Counted from the stretch's first letter, positions 25,636-37,646 are shown. The stretch is 64,000 nt of DNA from Variovorax sp. MHTC-1 (GCF_003984645.1 NZ_RWKI01000007.1:62001-126000), one strand, 5' to 3'. Notes: generated by a model from the sequence alone, not told the origin. Translations and numbers: made by a program.

Positions 25636-26810
25636 GGACGCGCACACCGCTTTCCCGGCTCTCGCTCGCATGGCTGGCGGCGCTTCTCGCCGCGCCTGCG
25701 CCGGCGGCCGCGGCGGTGCTCAAGGCCACCCTGATCACGCCGGCGGACGATGCCCGCATGGAGCGTTCGCGCATCGAGCGCGCCTACCTCGGACATCCGG
25801 GCGGCGCGCTCGCGGAGGGCCTGGAGCTGGCCGTCGACGAGGCCAGGTTCGAGCTGGAGGCCGCGGGCGCGGAGGTGGCGCTGGCCAGCGCGCCGGCCGC
25901 TTCGGTCGATGCGGCGCGCGCCGCGGCCGTGGCGGCCGAGAAGAACGGCGCCGCGGTGCTGCTGACCGACCTGCCCGCCGAATGGACGCTGGCGGTTGCC
26001 GATGCGGTGAAGCTGCCGGTGCTGAATCTGAGCGACGCGTCCGACCGCTTGCGCCAGCAGGATTGCCGCGCCCGCCTGTTCCATCTGATTCCGAGCGAGC
26101 GCATGCGCAGCGATGCGCTGGCCCAGACGCTGGTGTCCCGCAAATGGAGCAAGCTGCTCCTGCTGGTGGGCAGCAGCGCCCAGGATGCCTCGCGCGCGGC
26201 GACGGCGCAGGCGTCGATCAAGCGCTACGGACTGCAACTGGTGGGCAGCAAGCCGTTCAAGCTGTCGGCCGACCCGCGCGAGCGCGACCTGGCCAACCCG
26301 CTGCTGCTGACCGCGGGCAGCAGCTACGACGCCGTCTGGGTGGTCGACAGCGACGGTGAATTCGCCCGCACGCTGCCCTATCGCACCGTGCTGCCGCGCC
26401 CGGTGGTGGGCGACGGCGGCCTGGTGGCGCTGGCCTGGCACGCGCAGTTCGAGCGCTACGGTGCGCCGCAGGTTGCGCGGCGCTTCGCCAAGGCGGCGAA
26501 GCGGCCGATGACCGCGCACGACTGGGCCGCGTGGATGGCCGGCAAGACGCTGACGGCCGTGGCGATCGCCGCGCCCAAGGGTTCGAACGGTGCCTGGGCC
26601 CAGGCCTTGGCGAAGAGCGCCCTGGATGGCTCAAAGGGCACCGGCCTGAGCTTCCGCGCCTGGGACGGCCAGCTGCGCCAGCCCATGCTGCTCACCGACG
26701 GGCAGGGCGTGATTTCGCAGGCGCCGGCCGAAGGCCTGCTGCACCCCCGCAACGTGCTCGACACGCTGGGCGCGGATGCGCCGGAGAAGCTATGTCCGAA
26801 CGCGCGCTGA
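25632..26810 (+). CDS. PQQ-associated ABC transporter substrate-binding protein
   Basis: The 392-residue protein has a signal peptide (to about PAAAAVL, 27) and a type I periplasmic binding fold: LKATLITPADDARMERSRIERAYLG, ALAEGLELAVDEARFELEAAG and ASIKRYGLQLVGSKPFKL. It resembles the branched-chain amino-acid-type binders specific to PQQ-linked catabolic loci. A binding protein together with an ABC-2 type permease is unusual, since ABC-2 systems are normally exporters. It overlaps its upstream neighbour by 4 bases and the permease by 19. Confidence 0.85.
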   Translation: MRTRTPLSRLSLAWLAALLAAPAPAAAAVLKATLITPADDARMERSRIERAYLGHPGGALAEGLELAVDEARFELEAAGAEVALASAPAASVDAARAAAVAAEKNGAAVLLTDLPAEWTLAVADAVKLPVLNLSDASDRLRQQDCRARLFHLIPSERMRSDALAQTLVSRKWSKLLLLVGSSAQDASRAATAQASIKRYGLQLVGSKPFKLSADPRERDLANPLLLTAGSSYDAVWVVDSDGEFARTLPYRTVLPRPVVGDGGLVALAWHAQFERYGAPQVARRFAKAAKRPMTAHDWAAWMAGKTLTAVAIAAPKGSNGAWAQALAKSALDGSKGTGLSFRAWDGQLRQPMLLTDGQGVISQAPAEGLLHPRNVLDTLGADAPEKLCPNAR

Positions 26811-27670
26811 AAACCCCGCAGGACGCGAGCGTCGAGCCGATGGCGCGGCGCGGGCTGGGCCACGCCTTGCAGGCGATGCGCGCCATCGTGCTGCGCGAGC
26901 TGTACAAGTTCTCGCAGCAAACGGGACGGCTGGTGTCGGCGCTGGTTCGGCCGCTGCTGTGGCTGGCCGTGTTCGCCGCGGGCTTTCGCAACGTCTTCGG
27001 CGTCGCGATCGTCGAGCCCTACGACACCTACATTCCGTACGACGTGTACATCGTGCCGGGGCTGGTCGGCATGGTGCTGCTGTTCAACGGCATGCAGTCC
27101 TCGCTCGCGATGGTCTACGACCGCGAGATGGGCCTGATGCGCCTGCTGCTCACCGCGCCGCTGCCGCGGCCCTGGCTGCTGTTCTCCAAGCTGTGCGCCA
27201 CCGCGCTGCTGTCGGTGCTGCAGGCGATCGCCTTCGTGGCGGTGGCCGCGGCGATCGGCACCGAACTGCCGCTGTTGTCGCTCGCCGGCCTGCATGCGCT
27301 CGCGGCGCTGGCGGCCGGCGCGCTCATGCTGGGCGCGCTCGGGCTGCTGCTGTCGGTGCACATCAAGCAGCTGGAGAACTTCGCCGGCACGATGAACTTC
27401 GTCATCTTCCCGATGTACTTCCTGTCGACCGCGCTCTATCCGCTGTGGAAGCTGCAGGAGTCGGGCGCCGAATGGGTGTACCAGCTGGCGCGTTTCAATC
27501 CCTTCACCTACGCGGTGGAGTGGATCCGCTTCGCTCTCTACGGCAAGGACCCGGGTCTCGCGCCCTATGTCGTGCTCGGCTGCCTGGTCGTCTTCTTCGG
27601 CCTCGCCTGCTGGGGCTACGACCCGCAGCGCGGCTTTGGCGGGCTGACCAAGCGGGGAGGCGGCGGATGA
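26792..27670 (+). CDS. PQQ-associated ABC-2 type permease
   Basis: The 292-residue membrane protein has six predicted helices (LLWLAVFAAGF, VPGLVGMVLLFNGM, LLSVLQAIAFVAVAAAI, AALAAGALMLGALGLLL, FVIFPMYFLSTALYPLW, VVLGCLVVFFGLACWGY) and the ABC2_membrane pattern near YDREMGLMRLLLTAPLPRP. It pairs with the ATPase at 23890. It starts inside the 3' end of the binding-protein gene (19-base overlap), pointing to coupling. The operon ends here in front of a long inverted repeat. Confidence 0.88.
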   Translation: MSERALKTPQDASVEPMARRGLGHALQAMRAIVLRELYKFSQQTGRLVSALVRPLLWLAVFAAGFRNVFGVAIVEPYDTYIPYDVYIVPGLVGMVLLFNGMQSSLAMVYDREMGLMRLLLTAPLPRPWLLFSKLCATALLSVLQAIAFVAVAAAIGTELPLLSLAGLHALAALAAGALMLGALGLLLSVHIKQLENFAGTMNFVIFPMYFLSTALYPLWKLQESGAEWVYQLARFNPFTYAVEWIRFALYGKDPGLAPYVVLGCLVVFFGLACWGYDPQRGFGGLTKRGGGG

Positions 27671-27690
27671 GACACCTGATGCCGGTCTTG

Positions 27691-28431
27691 GACTTGCTCC
27701 CTCCCCCTCTGGGAGAGGGTTGGGGTGGGGGCACTGGGCCTTTGGATCGTTGCTGTTCTTTGCTGAGGCCGGAGCCGGGAGTTCGCCCCGGCGGGCGAGT
27801 CACTTTCTTTGTCTCGCCAAAGAAAGTAACCAAAGAAAGGCGACCCCACTGTCTGCGACCCCGCAGCAAAGCTCCGGGGCAACCTGCGGTGCTCGCGCAG
27901 CCGGCCTGCCGCAGAACTCGCTACGTTCACTTCGTTCACTGCGCTCAAACAGCTGCGGCAAGTCAGATCACGAAGCACGCCTGTCCTTCGGCAGGCGTGC
28001 GGCCGGCTGCGCTCCGCTCCTCGGCGCAGCCAGAGGGGCGGGGAACGGGGACAGGCCTTTGCTTCGCTCGGCCGGTTGAATACCAACAGCCAACCCAAAC
28101 CACAAGGACGCGCCATGGCGCGTTCTTGTTCAATCCCCTCTGGGCGTGCCGAGGAGCGCAGCTTCAGGCGGATAAAGGGCCGCGCGTGTTTGAGCCGAAG
28201 GCGAGTTTGCGCGGACCCCGCCTGAAGCGAGCACCGCAGGTTGCCCGGAACGAAGTGGAGGGACACGCACAGTGGGGTCGCCTTCTTTTGCTTACTTTTC
28301 TTGGCGAGACAAGAAAAGTGAGTCGCCCGCCGGGGCGAACTCCCGGCTCCGACCTCGGAACAGGCGCAACGCCGAAGCAAGCCAACGGTGCCCCCACCCC
28401 AACCCTCCCCCAGAGGGGGAGGGAGCAAGTC
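27691..28431. repeat. 0.74-kb imperfect inverted repeat, long form of the palindromic repeat family
   Basis: This is the 800-base stretch without a gene between the ABC permease and the next CDS. Its ends GACTTGCTCCCTCCCCCTCT and AGAGGGGGAGGGAGCAAGTC are inverted copies. Further matching pairs run inward: the GGTTGGGGTGGGGGCAC block, GGAGCCGGGAGTTCGCCCCG, TTCTTTGTCTCGCCAAAGAA-like, AGGCGACCCCACTGT and GGCAACCTGCGGTGCTC. The arms together cover about 200 bases on each side. The outer arms match 12908-13091. No transposase frame is present, so it looks like a non-autonomous or MITE-like element, or two facing copies around unrelated DNA. Confidence 0.8.
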
Positions 28432-28484
28432 AGGGCGCGGCCGCCCGCGGCTCGCACCGCAGCCCGAAGCACGGAGCCTACTCA

Positions 28485-29480
28485 ATGAGCCCGCACGATC
28501 GCCTCGATCGGCGCCGCTGGCTGCGCCAGGCAGGCGCGCTGGCGCTGGGCTCTCTGCCGCTGGGCGCCGCGATGGCTTCCACCGAGCCCTTTCCTTCGCG
28601 CGCGGTCACGCTGTGGGTACCCTGGCCCGCCGGCGGCGCAACCGACATCTCGCTGCGGCTGCTGGCCGAGCTGGCCTCGGCCTGGCTCGGCCAGCCGGTC
28701 CTCACTGAGAACCGCGGCGGCGCGGCCGGCACGCTGGCCATGCCGGTGCTGCAGCAGGCGCGGCCCGACGGCTACACCGTCGCCCAGATGCCGCAGACGG
28801 TCTTTCGCGTGCCGCACACGCAGAAGGTGCTGTGGGATCCGATCCGCGACGTGACGCCGATCCTCCAGGTGTCCAGCGTCACCTTCGGCGTGCTGGTAGC
28901 GGCCGGCAGTCCCGTGCGTTCGCTCGACGACCTGTTCGCGTTCGCACGCGCGCATCCCGGCGAGCTGACCATCGCCACCAACGGCATCGGCACCACGCCG
29001 CACATGGTGCTCCAGGAGCTGTTCACCGCCCGCGGCCTGCGCTACATCCACGTGCCCTACAAGGGCACGGCCGAACAGTTGAACGCGATCGCCGGCGGGC
29101 AGGTGATGGCCGGCGTCAACTCCACCGGCTTCGGCCCGGCGGTGGACACGGGCACGCTGCGGCTGCTGGCGACCTTCGGCGCGGAGCGCTCGAAACGCTG
29201 GCCCGAGGTGCCGGTGCTGCGCGAGTTCGGCTTCGACATCGTGGCCAAGTCGCCCTTCGGCCTGGCGGGCCCGCGCGGCCTGCCGCCCAGGGCGGTGACG
29301 GTGCTGCACGACGCCTTCAAGAAGGCGATGTTCGACCAGCGCTTCAAGGACGAGCTGGCCAAGTACGACCAGGAGGTGGACTACCTCGGCCCCGAGGCCT
29401 ACGCGCAGTCCTGCCGCGAGATCTTCGCGCAGGAGCGCGCCATGGTGGACAAGCTGGGCCTTGGCCGCACCGGCAGCTGA
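28485..29480 (+). CDS. Bug/TctC family tripartite tricarboxylate transporter substrate-binding protein
   Basis: The 331-residue protein has an N-terminal signal (RRRWLRQAGALALGSLPLG, Tat-like RR) and the TctC core: VTLWVPWPAGGATDISLRLL, a repeated VTENRGGAAGTLA-like block, GLRYIHVPYKGTAEQLNAIAGGQV and LRLLATFGAERSKRWPEVPVL. No tctA/tctB membrane genes are near, so it is one of the many orphan Bug proteins of Burkholderiales; the ligand is unknown. It stands between the inverted repeat and convergent cbbR, so no functional link to the cbb genes can be claimed. Confidence 0.88.
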   Translation: MSPHDRLDRRRWLRQAGALALGSLPLGAAMASTEPFPSRAVTLWVPWPAGGATDISLRLLAELASAWLGQPVLTENRGGAAGTLAMPVLQQARPDGYTVAQMPQTVFRVPHTQKVLWDPIRDVTPILQVSSVTFGVLVAAGSPVRSLDDLFAFARAHPGELTIATNGIGTTPHMVLQELFTARGLRYIHVPYKGTAEQLNAIAGGQVMAGVNSTGFGPAVDTGTLRLLATFGAERSKRWPEVPVLREFGFDIVAKSPFGLAGPRGLPPRAVTVLHDAFKKAMFDQRFKDELAKYDQEVDYLGPEAYAQSCREIFAQERAMVDKLGLGRTGS

Positions 29481-29511
29481 AAGGAGCCGCATCGGTAGGC
29501 CATCGCCATGC

Positions 29512-30486
29512 TCAGGCGCGCGCCGCGCTGCGTTTGCGCGTCGGCTTGCGCACCACCGGCAAAGGGCCGAGCTGCTGCTGGATCTGCGCCTGGCCGTGCG
29601 TACGCAGGTAGTCCTCGAAGGCCAGCGCGACCTGCGGCAGCTGCCGCGACGCAAGGTGCATGACGTACCAGTCCCGCACGATCGGATTGCCCGGCACGGG
29701 CAGCAGGCCGAGCAGGCCCGCGTTCATCTCGAGCACGCAGGTGTGCATCGACAAAAAGGCAATGCCGAAGCCCGCGGCGCACATCTGCTTGATGGCCTCG
29801 TTGCTCGACAGCTCGGAGCCGATGCGCAGCGGCAGTCCGTTGTCCTTGAAGAAGCGCTCGACGGTGGTGCGCGTGCCCGAGCCGCGTTCGCGCACCAGCA
29901 TGCGCGTGTCCGACAGCAGCGCGAGGCTGGGCTTGGGCGCCGACATCAGCGGATGGCCGGGCGCTGCGAGAAAGGCCATCGGATGCTTGGCAAAGGCGCT
30001 CGAATCGGTCTTCAGCTCGGCGGGCGGGCGGCCCATGATCGCGACGTCGATCTCCTGGCCGGCCAGCATGCGCACTATCTCGTCGCGATTGCCGACCTGG
30101 AGCTTGAGCTTGACCTTCGGATGCTCCTTGGCGAAGTTCACAAGGATGGGAGGCAGCAGGTACTCGGCCGTGGTGATGGCGCCGACGCGCAGCGTTCCGG
30201 AGAAGACGCCCTGCAGCGTGGCCATTTCTTCGCCGGCCTCGCGCCACAGGTCGAGGATGCGCCCCGCATAGCCGGCCAGCAGCTCGCCGGCCTCGGTCAG
30301 CCGGATGCCGCGGCCGGTGCGCTGCAAGAGCGGCGTGCCGGCGGATTCTTCGAGCGTTCCGATCTGGATCGATACCGCGGGCTGCGTGAGATGCATCTCG
30401 TCGGCCGCCAGCGACACGCTGCCGAGCCGGGCCACCGCGTGGAAGGTGTTGAGCTGGCGAAAGCTCGCGTGCTTGGAAAGAGGCAT
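29512..30486 (-). CDS. cbbR: CbbR, LysR-type regulator of the Calvin cycle operon
   Basis: The 324-residue LysR protein has an N-terminal HTH (SFRQLNTFHAVARLGSVSLAADEMHLTQPAVSIQI) and a co-inducer domain (TLRVGAITTAEYLLPPILVNF). CbbR normally binds the cbbR-cbbL gap and activates cbb genes in response to metabolites such as phosphoenolpyruvate or ribulose bisphosphate. The divergent position in front of cbbL makes the assignment firm. The gene ends convergently with the TctC-type gene. Confidence 0.93.
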   Translation of the reverse strand: MPLSKHASFRQLNTFHAVARLGSVSLAADEMHLTQPAVSIQIGTLEESAGTPLLQRTGRGIRLTEAGELLAGYAGRILDLWREAGEEMATLQGVFSGTLRVGAITTAEYLLPPILVNFAKEHPKVKLKLQVGNRDEIVRMLAGQEIDVAIMGRPPAELKTDSSAFAKHPMAFLAAPGHPLMSAPKPSLALLSDTRMLVRERGSGTRTTVERFFKDNGLPLRIGSELSSNEAIKQMCAAGFGIAFLSMHTCVLEMNAGLLGLLPVPGNPIVRDWYVMHLASRQLPQVALAFEDYLRTHGQAQIQQQLGPLPVVRKPTRKRSAARA

Positions 30487-32073
<1,587 letters not shown>

Positions 32074-32097
32074 CCCGGTCCACGAGGAGAGACAGAC

Positions 32098-32517
32098 ATG
32101 CGAATCACGCAAGGCACCTTTTCATTCCTGCCTGACTTGAGCGACGAGCAGATCAAGCGCCAGGTCGAGTATTGCCTCGGAAAGGGCTGGGCGATCGGCA
32201 TCGAGTACACCGACGACCCGCATCCGCGCAACACCTTCTGGGAGATGTTCGGCAATCCGATGTTCGACATCCAGGATCCGGCCGGCGTCATGCTCGAGCT
32301 CGCGGCCTGCCGCAAGACCTTCGGGCAGCAGTACATCCGCGTCACGGCCTTCGACTCGACGCACGGAACCGAGTCGGTCGTGATGTCCTTCATCGTCAAC
32401 CGGCCGGCCGACGAGCCCGGCTTCCGCCTGATCCGCACCGAGGAGCCGGGCCGCACCATCCGCTACAGCATCGAGAGCTATGCCGTGCAGGCGCGGCCCG
32501 AAGGCGCGCGGTATTGA
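32098..32517 (+). CDS. cbbS: Ribulose-bisphosphate carboxylase small subunit, red-type
   Basis: The 139-residue subunit starts [19 protein letters not shown] and has the family [29 protein letters not shown]. Its long C-terminal extension ([30 protein letters not shown]) is typical of red-type small subunits, which form a central beta-barrel in the L8S8 enzyme. It follows cbbL by 24 bases with a GAGGAGAG ribosome site. Confidence 0.97.
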   Translation: MRITQGTFSFLPDLSDEQIKRQVEYCLGKGWAIGIEYTDDPHPRNTFWEMFGNPMFDIQDPAGVMLELAACRKTFGQQYIRVTAFDSTHGTESVVMSFIVNRPADEPGFRLIRTEEPGRTIRYSIESYAVQARPEGARY

Positions 32518-32543
32518 GCCCGGGCCCGACGCGAGACAACCGC

Positions 32544-33464
32544 ATGGATACCGCCCAGTCCGCCGACTCCGCCACCGCGCCGAGGCAGCTCTTCGAGTCC
32601 TCGGGCGTGAAGGCCCTGCTCGACCAGCTCGATGCCGAGCTGATCGGCCTGGCGCCGGTCAAGGGCCGCATCCGCGACATCGCCGCGCTGCTCCTGATCG
32701 ACAGGCTGCGCCAGGCGCAGGGACTGCAATCGCAGCCGCCCTCGCTGCACATGTCCTTCACCGGCAATCCCGGCACCGGCAAGACCACGGTGGCGATGCG
32801 CATGGCCGAAGTGCTCAAGCAGCTGGGCTACGTCCGCAAGGGTCACCTGGTGGCGGTGACGCGCGACGACCTGGTGGGCCAGTTCATCGGCCACACGGCG
32901 CCCAAGACCCGGGAGGTGATCAAGAAGGCCATGGGCGGCGTGCTGTTCATCGACGAGGCCTACTACCTCTACCGGCCGGAGAACGAACGCGACTATGGAC
33001 AGGAATCGATCGAGATCCTGCTGCAGGTGATGGAGAACCAGCGCGACGACCTGGTGGTGATTCTTGCGGGCTACAAGGACCGCATGGAGACCTTCTTCGG
33101 CAGCAATCCGGGCATGGCCTCGCGCATCGCGCATCACATCGACTTTCCGGACTACAGCGAGGCCGAGCTGATGCAGATTGCGCAGCTGATGCTCGAGCGG
33201 CTGAACTACAGCTTCGACGAGGGCGCGGCATCCACTTTCGCGCGCTATGTGAGCCTGCGCCGGCGGCAGCCGCATTTCGCCAACGCGCGATCGGTGCGCA
33301 ATGCGCTGGACCGCATCCGGCTGCGCCACGCCACGCGGCTGTTCGCGAGCGAAGAAGCTCTCTCGCGCGAACAGCTCTGCACGCTGGAAGCGCAGGACAT
33401 CCTGGCGAGCCGCGTGTTCGATCCGCGGCCGGACGCCGCGCCTGCCGAAGGAGTGCGTGCATGA
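32544..33464 (+). CDS. cbbX: CbbX, red-type Rubisco activase
   Basis: The 306-residue AAA+ ATPase has Walker [10 protein letters not shown] (about 74-82), Walker [12 protein letters not shown] (about 133-143) and a sensor region [11 protein letters not shown]. CbbX removes inhibitory sugar phosphates from red-type Rubisco by pulling on the large-subunit C-terminus. It follows cbbS by 26 bases and overlaps cbbY by 4. Confidence 0.96.
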   Translation: MDTAQSADSATAPRQLFESSGVKALLDQLDAELIGLAPVKGRIRDIAALLLIDRLRQAQGLQSQPPSLHMSFTGNPGTGKTTVAMRMAEVLKQLGYVRKGHLVAVTRDDLVGQFIGHTAPKTREVIKKAMGGVLFIDEAYYLYRPENERDYGQESIEILLQVMENQRDDLVVILAGYKDRMETFFGSNPGMASRIAHHIDFPDYSEAELMQIAQLMLERLNYSFDEGAASTFARYVSLRRRQPHFANARSVRNALDRIRLRHATRLFASEEALSREQLCTLEAQDILASRVFDPRPDAAPAEGVRA

Positions 33465-34213
33465 GCATCGAAGCCCTCGTGTTCGACGTCGACGGCACCC
33501 TGGCCGACACCGAGGAGGTGCATCGCCGCGCCTTCAACCTGGCCTTCGAAGAGCTCGGCCTGGACTGGCGCTGGGAGCGCGCCGAGTACCGGGCCCTGCT
33601 CGCGGTGACGGGCGGCAAGGAGCGGCTGCGGGCCTACATCGATGGCCTGGCCTCGAGTGCCCCCGAGAAGAAGCGCCTGCACGAGCGGGTGCCGGAGCTC
33701 CACGCCGCGAAGACGCGGCACTACACCGACATCGCCCGGCAGGGCGGCATCGAGCTGCGTCCCGGCGTGGCGCGCCTGCTCGACGAGGCGCTCGGCGCGG
33801 GCTTGCGCCTGGCGATCGCCAGCACCACGACGGCCGTCAACATCGACGCCTTGCTGCTGGCGACGCTGGGCCCGGGCGGCTTGTCGATGTTCGACGTGAT
33901 CGCCTGCGGCGACCAGGTGCGCGCGAAGAAGCCGGCGCCCGACATCTACCGGCTCGCGCTCGACACCATGGGCGTGCCGCCCGAGCGGGCGATCGCGGTC
34001 GAGGACTCGGCCAACGGCGTGCGCTCGGCCGTCGCTGCCGGCCTGTGGACGGTGGTCACGCCCACGTTCTGGACCGAAGGCAGCGACTTCAGCGGCGCCG
34101 GGCTGGTCCTGCCCAGTCTCGCGGACGCATCGCTCGGCGTCGAGGAACTCACGCGCAGGGCCACCGCGGTGCGGCCGCCGAATGCGGTTCAAGCGCTCTA
34201 CCGGGGGGCATGA
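33461..34213 (+). CDS. cbbY: CbbY, HAD-family xylulose-1,5-bisphosphate phosphatase
   Basis: The 250-residue HAD hydrolase has motif [15 protein letters not shown], motif II IASTTT, the motif III Lys region AKKPAPDIY and motif [10 protein letters not shown]. CbbY removes xylulose-1,5-bisphosphate, a misfire inhibitor of Rubisco, which suits its place next to cbbX. ATG overlaps the cbbX stop (ATGA). Confidence 0.92.
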   Translation: MSIEALVFDVDGTLADTEEVHRRAFNLAFEELGLDWRWERAEYRALLAVTGGKERLRAYIDGLASSAPEKKRLHERVPELHAAKTRHYTDIARQGGIELRPGVARLLDEALGAGLRLAIASTTTAVNIDALLLATLGPGGLSMFDVIACGDQVRAKKPAPDIYRLALDTMGVPPERAIAVEDSANGVRSAVAAGLWTVVTPTFWTEGSDFSGAGLVLPSLADASLGVEELTRRATAVRPPNAVQALYRGA

Positions 34214-34214
34214 G

Positions 34215-34925
34215 ATGCGGCAGAACGAAATCTCTGCGCGGCCCGGCTCCGCCTCGACCATGCGGATCGCGCCCAGCCTGTTGTCGGCGGACTTCGCGCG
34301 CCTGGGCGAGGAGGTGAGGGCGGTCATCGAAGCCGGCGCCGATCTGATCCATTTCGACGTGATGGACAACCACTATGTCCCGAATCTGACAGTCGGCCCA
34401 CTGGTGTGCCAGGCCATCAAGCCCTACGCCACGGTGCCCATCGATGTGCATCTGATGGTCAAGCCGGTCGATGCGCTGATCCCGATGTTCGCCGAGGCCG
34501 GCGCCTCGATCATCTCCTTCCACCCCGAGGCCAGCGAGCATGTGGACCGCACCATTCGCCTGATCAAGGCCAGCGGCTGCAAGGCCGGCCTCGTGCTCAA
34601 CCCGGCGACGCCGCTGCAGGTGCTCGACCATGTGCTGGACCAGCTCGATCTGGTACTGCTGATGTCGGTCAACCCCGGCTTCGGCGGACAGAGCTTCATC
34701 GAGAGCGTGCTGCCGAAGATCGAGGCGGCGCGCCGCCGCATCGACGCGAGCGGCCGCGACATCTGGCTCGAGGTCGATGGCGGCGTGAAGGCCGACAACG
34801 CCCGGCGCATCGGCGCCGCGGGCGCCGACACGCTGGTGGCAGGCTCGGCGGTGTTCGCCGGCGGCCGCTATCGCGAGGCGATCGAGGCTATCCGCACGCG
34901 GGCGCTGGCGGGGTGCGCCGCATGA
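34215..34925 (+). CDS. cbbE: Ribulose-phosphate 3-epimerase
   Basis: The 236-residue TIM-barrel enzyme has family blocks [34 protein letters not shown] with the metal-ligand Asp, [20 protein letters not shown] and [10 protein letters not shown]. It interconverts ribulose-5-phosphate and xylulose-5-phosphate. Two starts are possible: ATG 34215, one base after the cbbY stop and used here, or ATG 34260. The stop overlaps cbbZ by 4 bases. Confidence 0.95.
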   Translation: MRQNEISARPGSASTMRIAPSLLSADFARLGEEVRAVIEAGADLIHFDVMDNHYVPNLTVGPLVCQAIKPYATVPIDVHLMVKPVDALIPMFAEAGASIISFHPEASEHVDRTIRLIKASGCKAGLVLNPATPLQVLDHVLDQLDLVLLMSVNPGFGGQSFIESVLPKIEAARRRIDASGRDIWLEVDGGVKADNARRIGAAGADTLVAGSAVFAGGRYREAIEAIRTRALAGCAA

Positions 34926-35629
34926 AGGATCTGCGCGCCATCGACGCCATCGCCTTCGACCTCGACGGCACGCTGGTCGACAGCGCGCCGGACATCCGGG
35001 ATGCCTTGAATGCCGCGCTCGGCGAGGCGGGCCTGGAGGGCTTCGAGCTGGACACCGTGCGCGCATGGATCGGCGACGGCCCCGACGCGTTGATCGCGCA
35101 CGCCTTGTGCTGCCACGGCTTCGACGCCGACGAAGCACCGCACGCGCGGCTGCGCAAGACCTTCGATGCAGCCACGCTGGCCGCGCCATTGCAATCCGGT
35201 CGCGTCTTCCACGGCATCGCCGAGCTGGTCGCCGGGCTGGCCCGGCGGCTGCCGATGGTGGTGGTCACCAACAAGCCGACGCCCCTGGCACGCGCTGTGC
35301 TGGATGCGGCCGGACTGCTGCCTTTTCTGAGCGGGGTCCATGGCGCCGACGCCGCCGACCAGCGCAAGCCGGCGCCTTTCCTGCTGCTGGCCGCAGCGCA
35401 TCGGCTCGGCGTGGCGCCTGCGCGCCTGCTGATGGTCGGCGACGCGCCGCCCGACCTGCTCGCCGCGAGGGCTGCCGGATGTCCGGCTGCGCTGGCGGCA
35501 TGGGGCTACGGCGGGTGCGCGGTCGCGGATGTCTTGCCGGGGGCGTGGCGGCTGGCGACGCCGCAGCAATTGCTGCTGACCGCATGCGAGTCGCGCGCCA
35601 TGCGCAGCCAAGAGATGACAAGCAACTAG
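34922..35629 (+). CDS. cbbZ: Phosphoglycolate phosphatase
   Basis: The 235-residue HAD hydrolase has motif [15 protein letters not shown], motif [14 protein letters not shown], a Lys in RKPAPFLLL and motif [13 protein letters not shown]. It removes phosphoglycolate made by the oxygenase activity of Rubisco. It overlaps cbbE by 4 bases. The C-terminal 20 residues are poorly conserved in character. Confidence 0.92.
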   Translation: MKDLRAIDAIAFDLDGTLVDSAPDIRDALNAALGEAGLEGFELDTVRAWIGDGPDALIAHALCCHGFDADEAPHARLRKTFDAATLAAPLQSGRVFHGIAELVAGLARRLPMVVVTNKPTPLARAVLDAAGLLPFLSGVHGADAADQRKPAPFLLLAAAHRLGVAPARLLMVGDAPPDLLAARAAGCPAALAAWGYGGCAVADVLPGAWRLATPQQLLLTACESRAMRSQEMTSN

Positions 35630-35638
35630 GAGATCGAC

Positions 35639-36712
35639 ATGCCAATCGCAGGCAAGGCCACGCTGACCCAGTACATCATCGAGGAACGCCGCCGACATCC
35701 GGGCGCCACCGGGGCGCTGAATGCCGTCATCACGGACGTTTCGCTCGCCTGCAAGGCGATATCGCGCAAGGTGGCGCTGGGCGCGCTCGCGGACATGCTC
35801 GGCAGCGCCAGCAGCCACAACGTGCAGGGCGAGGAGCAGAAGACGCTCGACGTGCTGAGCAACGACATGTTCCTGCGCACCAACGAGTGGGGCGGCCACG
35901 TGGCGGGCATGGTGTCCGAGGAGATGGAGGCGCCCTACGTGCCGCCGCAACAGCAGCCGCGCGGCAAGTACCTGCTGCTGTTCGACCCGCTGGACGGCTC
36001 GTCGAACATCGACGTCAACGTGGCGGTAGGCAGCATCTTCTCGATCCTGCGCGCGCCCTCGCCCGAGCGCGACGCCAGGCCGGAGGACTTTCTGCAGCCC
36101 GGCGTGCAGCAGGTCGGCGCCGGCTATGCGATCTACGGGCCGTCGACGATGCTGGTGCTGACGCTGGGCAACGGCACGCATGCCTTCACGCTCGATCCGC
36201 AGCTGGGCGAATGGGTGCTGAGCCATCCGAACCTGCGCATTCCCGCGCGGACCAGCGAGTTCGCGATCAACGCGTCGAACAGCCGCTTCTGGGAGCCGGC
36301 GGTGAAGCGCTATGTCGACGAATGCCTGGCCGGCCGGGAAGGCCCGCGCGGCATCGACTTCAACATGCGCTGGATCGCCTCGCTGGTGGCCGAGACGCAC
36401 CGCATCCTGATGCGCGGCGGCGTGTTCATGTATCCGCGCGACAGCAAGGAAGCGGGCCGGGCGGGGCGCTTGCGCCTGCTCTACGAGGCGAACCCGATCT
36501 CCTTCCTGATCGAGCAGGCCGGCGGCATGGCCAGCACCGGCCGCCGGCGCCTGATGACGGTCGAGCCGGAGGCTATCCACCAGCGCATCGGCCTGGTCTT
36601 CGGCTCGTCCGAAGAGGTGGCGCGCGTGGAGGCCTACCACGCCGAAGCGCCGCAGGACACCTACCAGGCGCCGCTGTTCGGCAAGCGCGGCCTGTTCGCG
36701 ACCGCGGCCTGA
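35639..36712 (+). CDS. cbbF: Fructose-1,6-bisphosphatase class I
   Basis: The 357-residue enzyme has family blocks EEQKTLDVLSNDMF, VSEEMEAPY, the metal site FDPLDGSSNIDVNVAVGSIFS and YEANPISFLIEQAGGMAS. In the CBB operon it hydrolyses fructose- and probably sedoheptulose-bisphosphate. It follows cbbZ by 9 bases with an AGGAGA ribosome site. Confidence 0.95.
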   Translation: MPIAGKATLTQYIIEERRRHPGATGALNAVITDVSLACKAISRKVALGALADMLGSASSHNVQGEEQKTLDVLSNDMFLRTNEWGGHVAGMVSEEMEAPYVPPQQQPRGKYLLLFDPLDGSSNIDVNVAVGSIFSILRAPSPERDARPEDFLQPGVQQVGAGYAIYGPSTMLVLTLGNGTHAFTLDPQLGEWVLSHPNLRIPARTSEFAINASNSRFWEPAVKRYVDECLAGREGPRGIDFNMRWIASLVAETHRILMRGGVFMYPRDSKEAGRAGRLRLLYEANPISFLIEQAGGMASTGRRRLMTVEPEAIHQRIGLVFGSSEEVARVEAYHAEAPQDTYQAPLFGKRGLFATAA

Positions 36713-36757
36713 ACGGCGCCGGGCCGTCCGCACGAATTCTTCATTCCCGAGGCCACC

Positions 36758-37636
36758 ATGTCAGCCAAACATCCCATCGTTGCCATCACCGGCTCCTCCG
36801 GCGCCGGCACCACTTCGGTCACCCGAACCTTCGAGAACATCTTCCGCCGCGAGAGCGTCCAGGCAGCGATCGTCGAGGGCGACAGCTTCCACCGCTACGA
36901 CCGCAACGCCATGAAAGCGGCGATGGCCGAGGAAGAGGCCACCGGCAACCGGAACTTCAGCCATTTCGGCGAGGACGCCAACCTGTTCGCCGAGCTCGAA
37001 GCGCTGTTTCGCGACTACGGCGAAGCGGGCGTCGGCCGCAGCCGGAAGTATCTGCATGACGGGCACGAGGCGGCGCCCTACGAGCAGGAGCCCGGCACCT
37101 TCACGCCGTGGGAAACGCTGCCGGCGAGCGAACTGCTGTTCTACGAAGGCCTGCATGGCGGCGTCACCACCGACAAGGTCGACATCGCGCGCCATGTCGA
37201 CCTGCTGATCGGCGTGGTGCCGGTGATCAACCTCGAATGGATCCAGAAGCTGCATCGCGACAAGAGCACGCGCGGCTACTCCACCGAGGCCGTGACCGAC
37301 GTGATCCTGCGCCGCATGCACGAGTACGTGCACTACATCTGCCCGCAGTTCACGCGCACCCACATCAATTTCCAGCGGGTGCCGGTGGTCGACACCTCCG
37401 ATCCTTTCATCGCGCGCACCATCCCGAGCCCCGACGAAAGCCTGGTGGTGATCCGCTTCGCCAACCCGACGGGCTTCGACTTTCCCTATCTGCTGAGCAT
37501 GCTGCACGACTCCTTCATGTCGCGCGCCAACACGCTGGTGGTGCCGGGGGGAAAGATGGAGCTCGCCATGCAGCTGATCTTCACGCCGATGATCCTGCGC
37601 CTCATGGAGCGCCGCAAGAAGGCGTATGCCATCTAG
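36758..37636 (+). CDS. cbbP: Phosphoribulokinase
   Basis: The 292-residue proteobacterial-type kinase has the P-loop [11 protein letters not shown] (about 12-22), [11 protein letters not shown] with the catalytic Asp, FYEGLHGG (Walker B-like) and a C-terminal [17 protein letters not shown]. It phosphorylates ribulose-5-phosphate to the Rubisco substrate. It follows cbbF by 45 bases. Together with cbbL it makes a working CBB cycle very likely. Confidence 0.97.
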   Translation: MSAKHPIVAITGSSGAGTTSVTRTFENIFRRESVQAAIVEGDSFHRYDRNAMKAAMAEEEATGNRNFSHFGEDANLFAELEALFRDYGEAGVGRSRKYLHDGHEAAPYEQEPGTFTPWETLPASELLFYEGLHGGVTTDKVDIARHVDLLIGVVPVINLEWIQKLHRDKSTRGYSTEAVTDVILRRMHEYVHYICPQFTRTHINFQRVPVVDTSDPFIARTIPSPDESLVVIRFANPTGFDFPYLLSMLHDSFMSRANTLVVPGGKMELAMQLIFTPMILRLMERRKKAYAI

Positions 37637-37646
37637 GAACTTCGTC

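Noticed and set aside
27860-28300. Possible small genes inside the long inverted repeat
   Set aside because: Open frames on both strands are low-complexity translations of the palindromes and lack ribosome sites or recognisable products.
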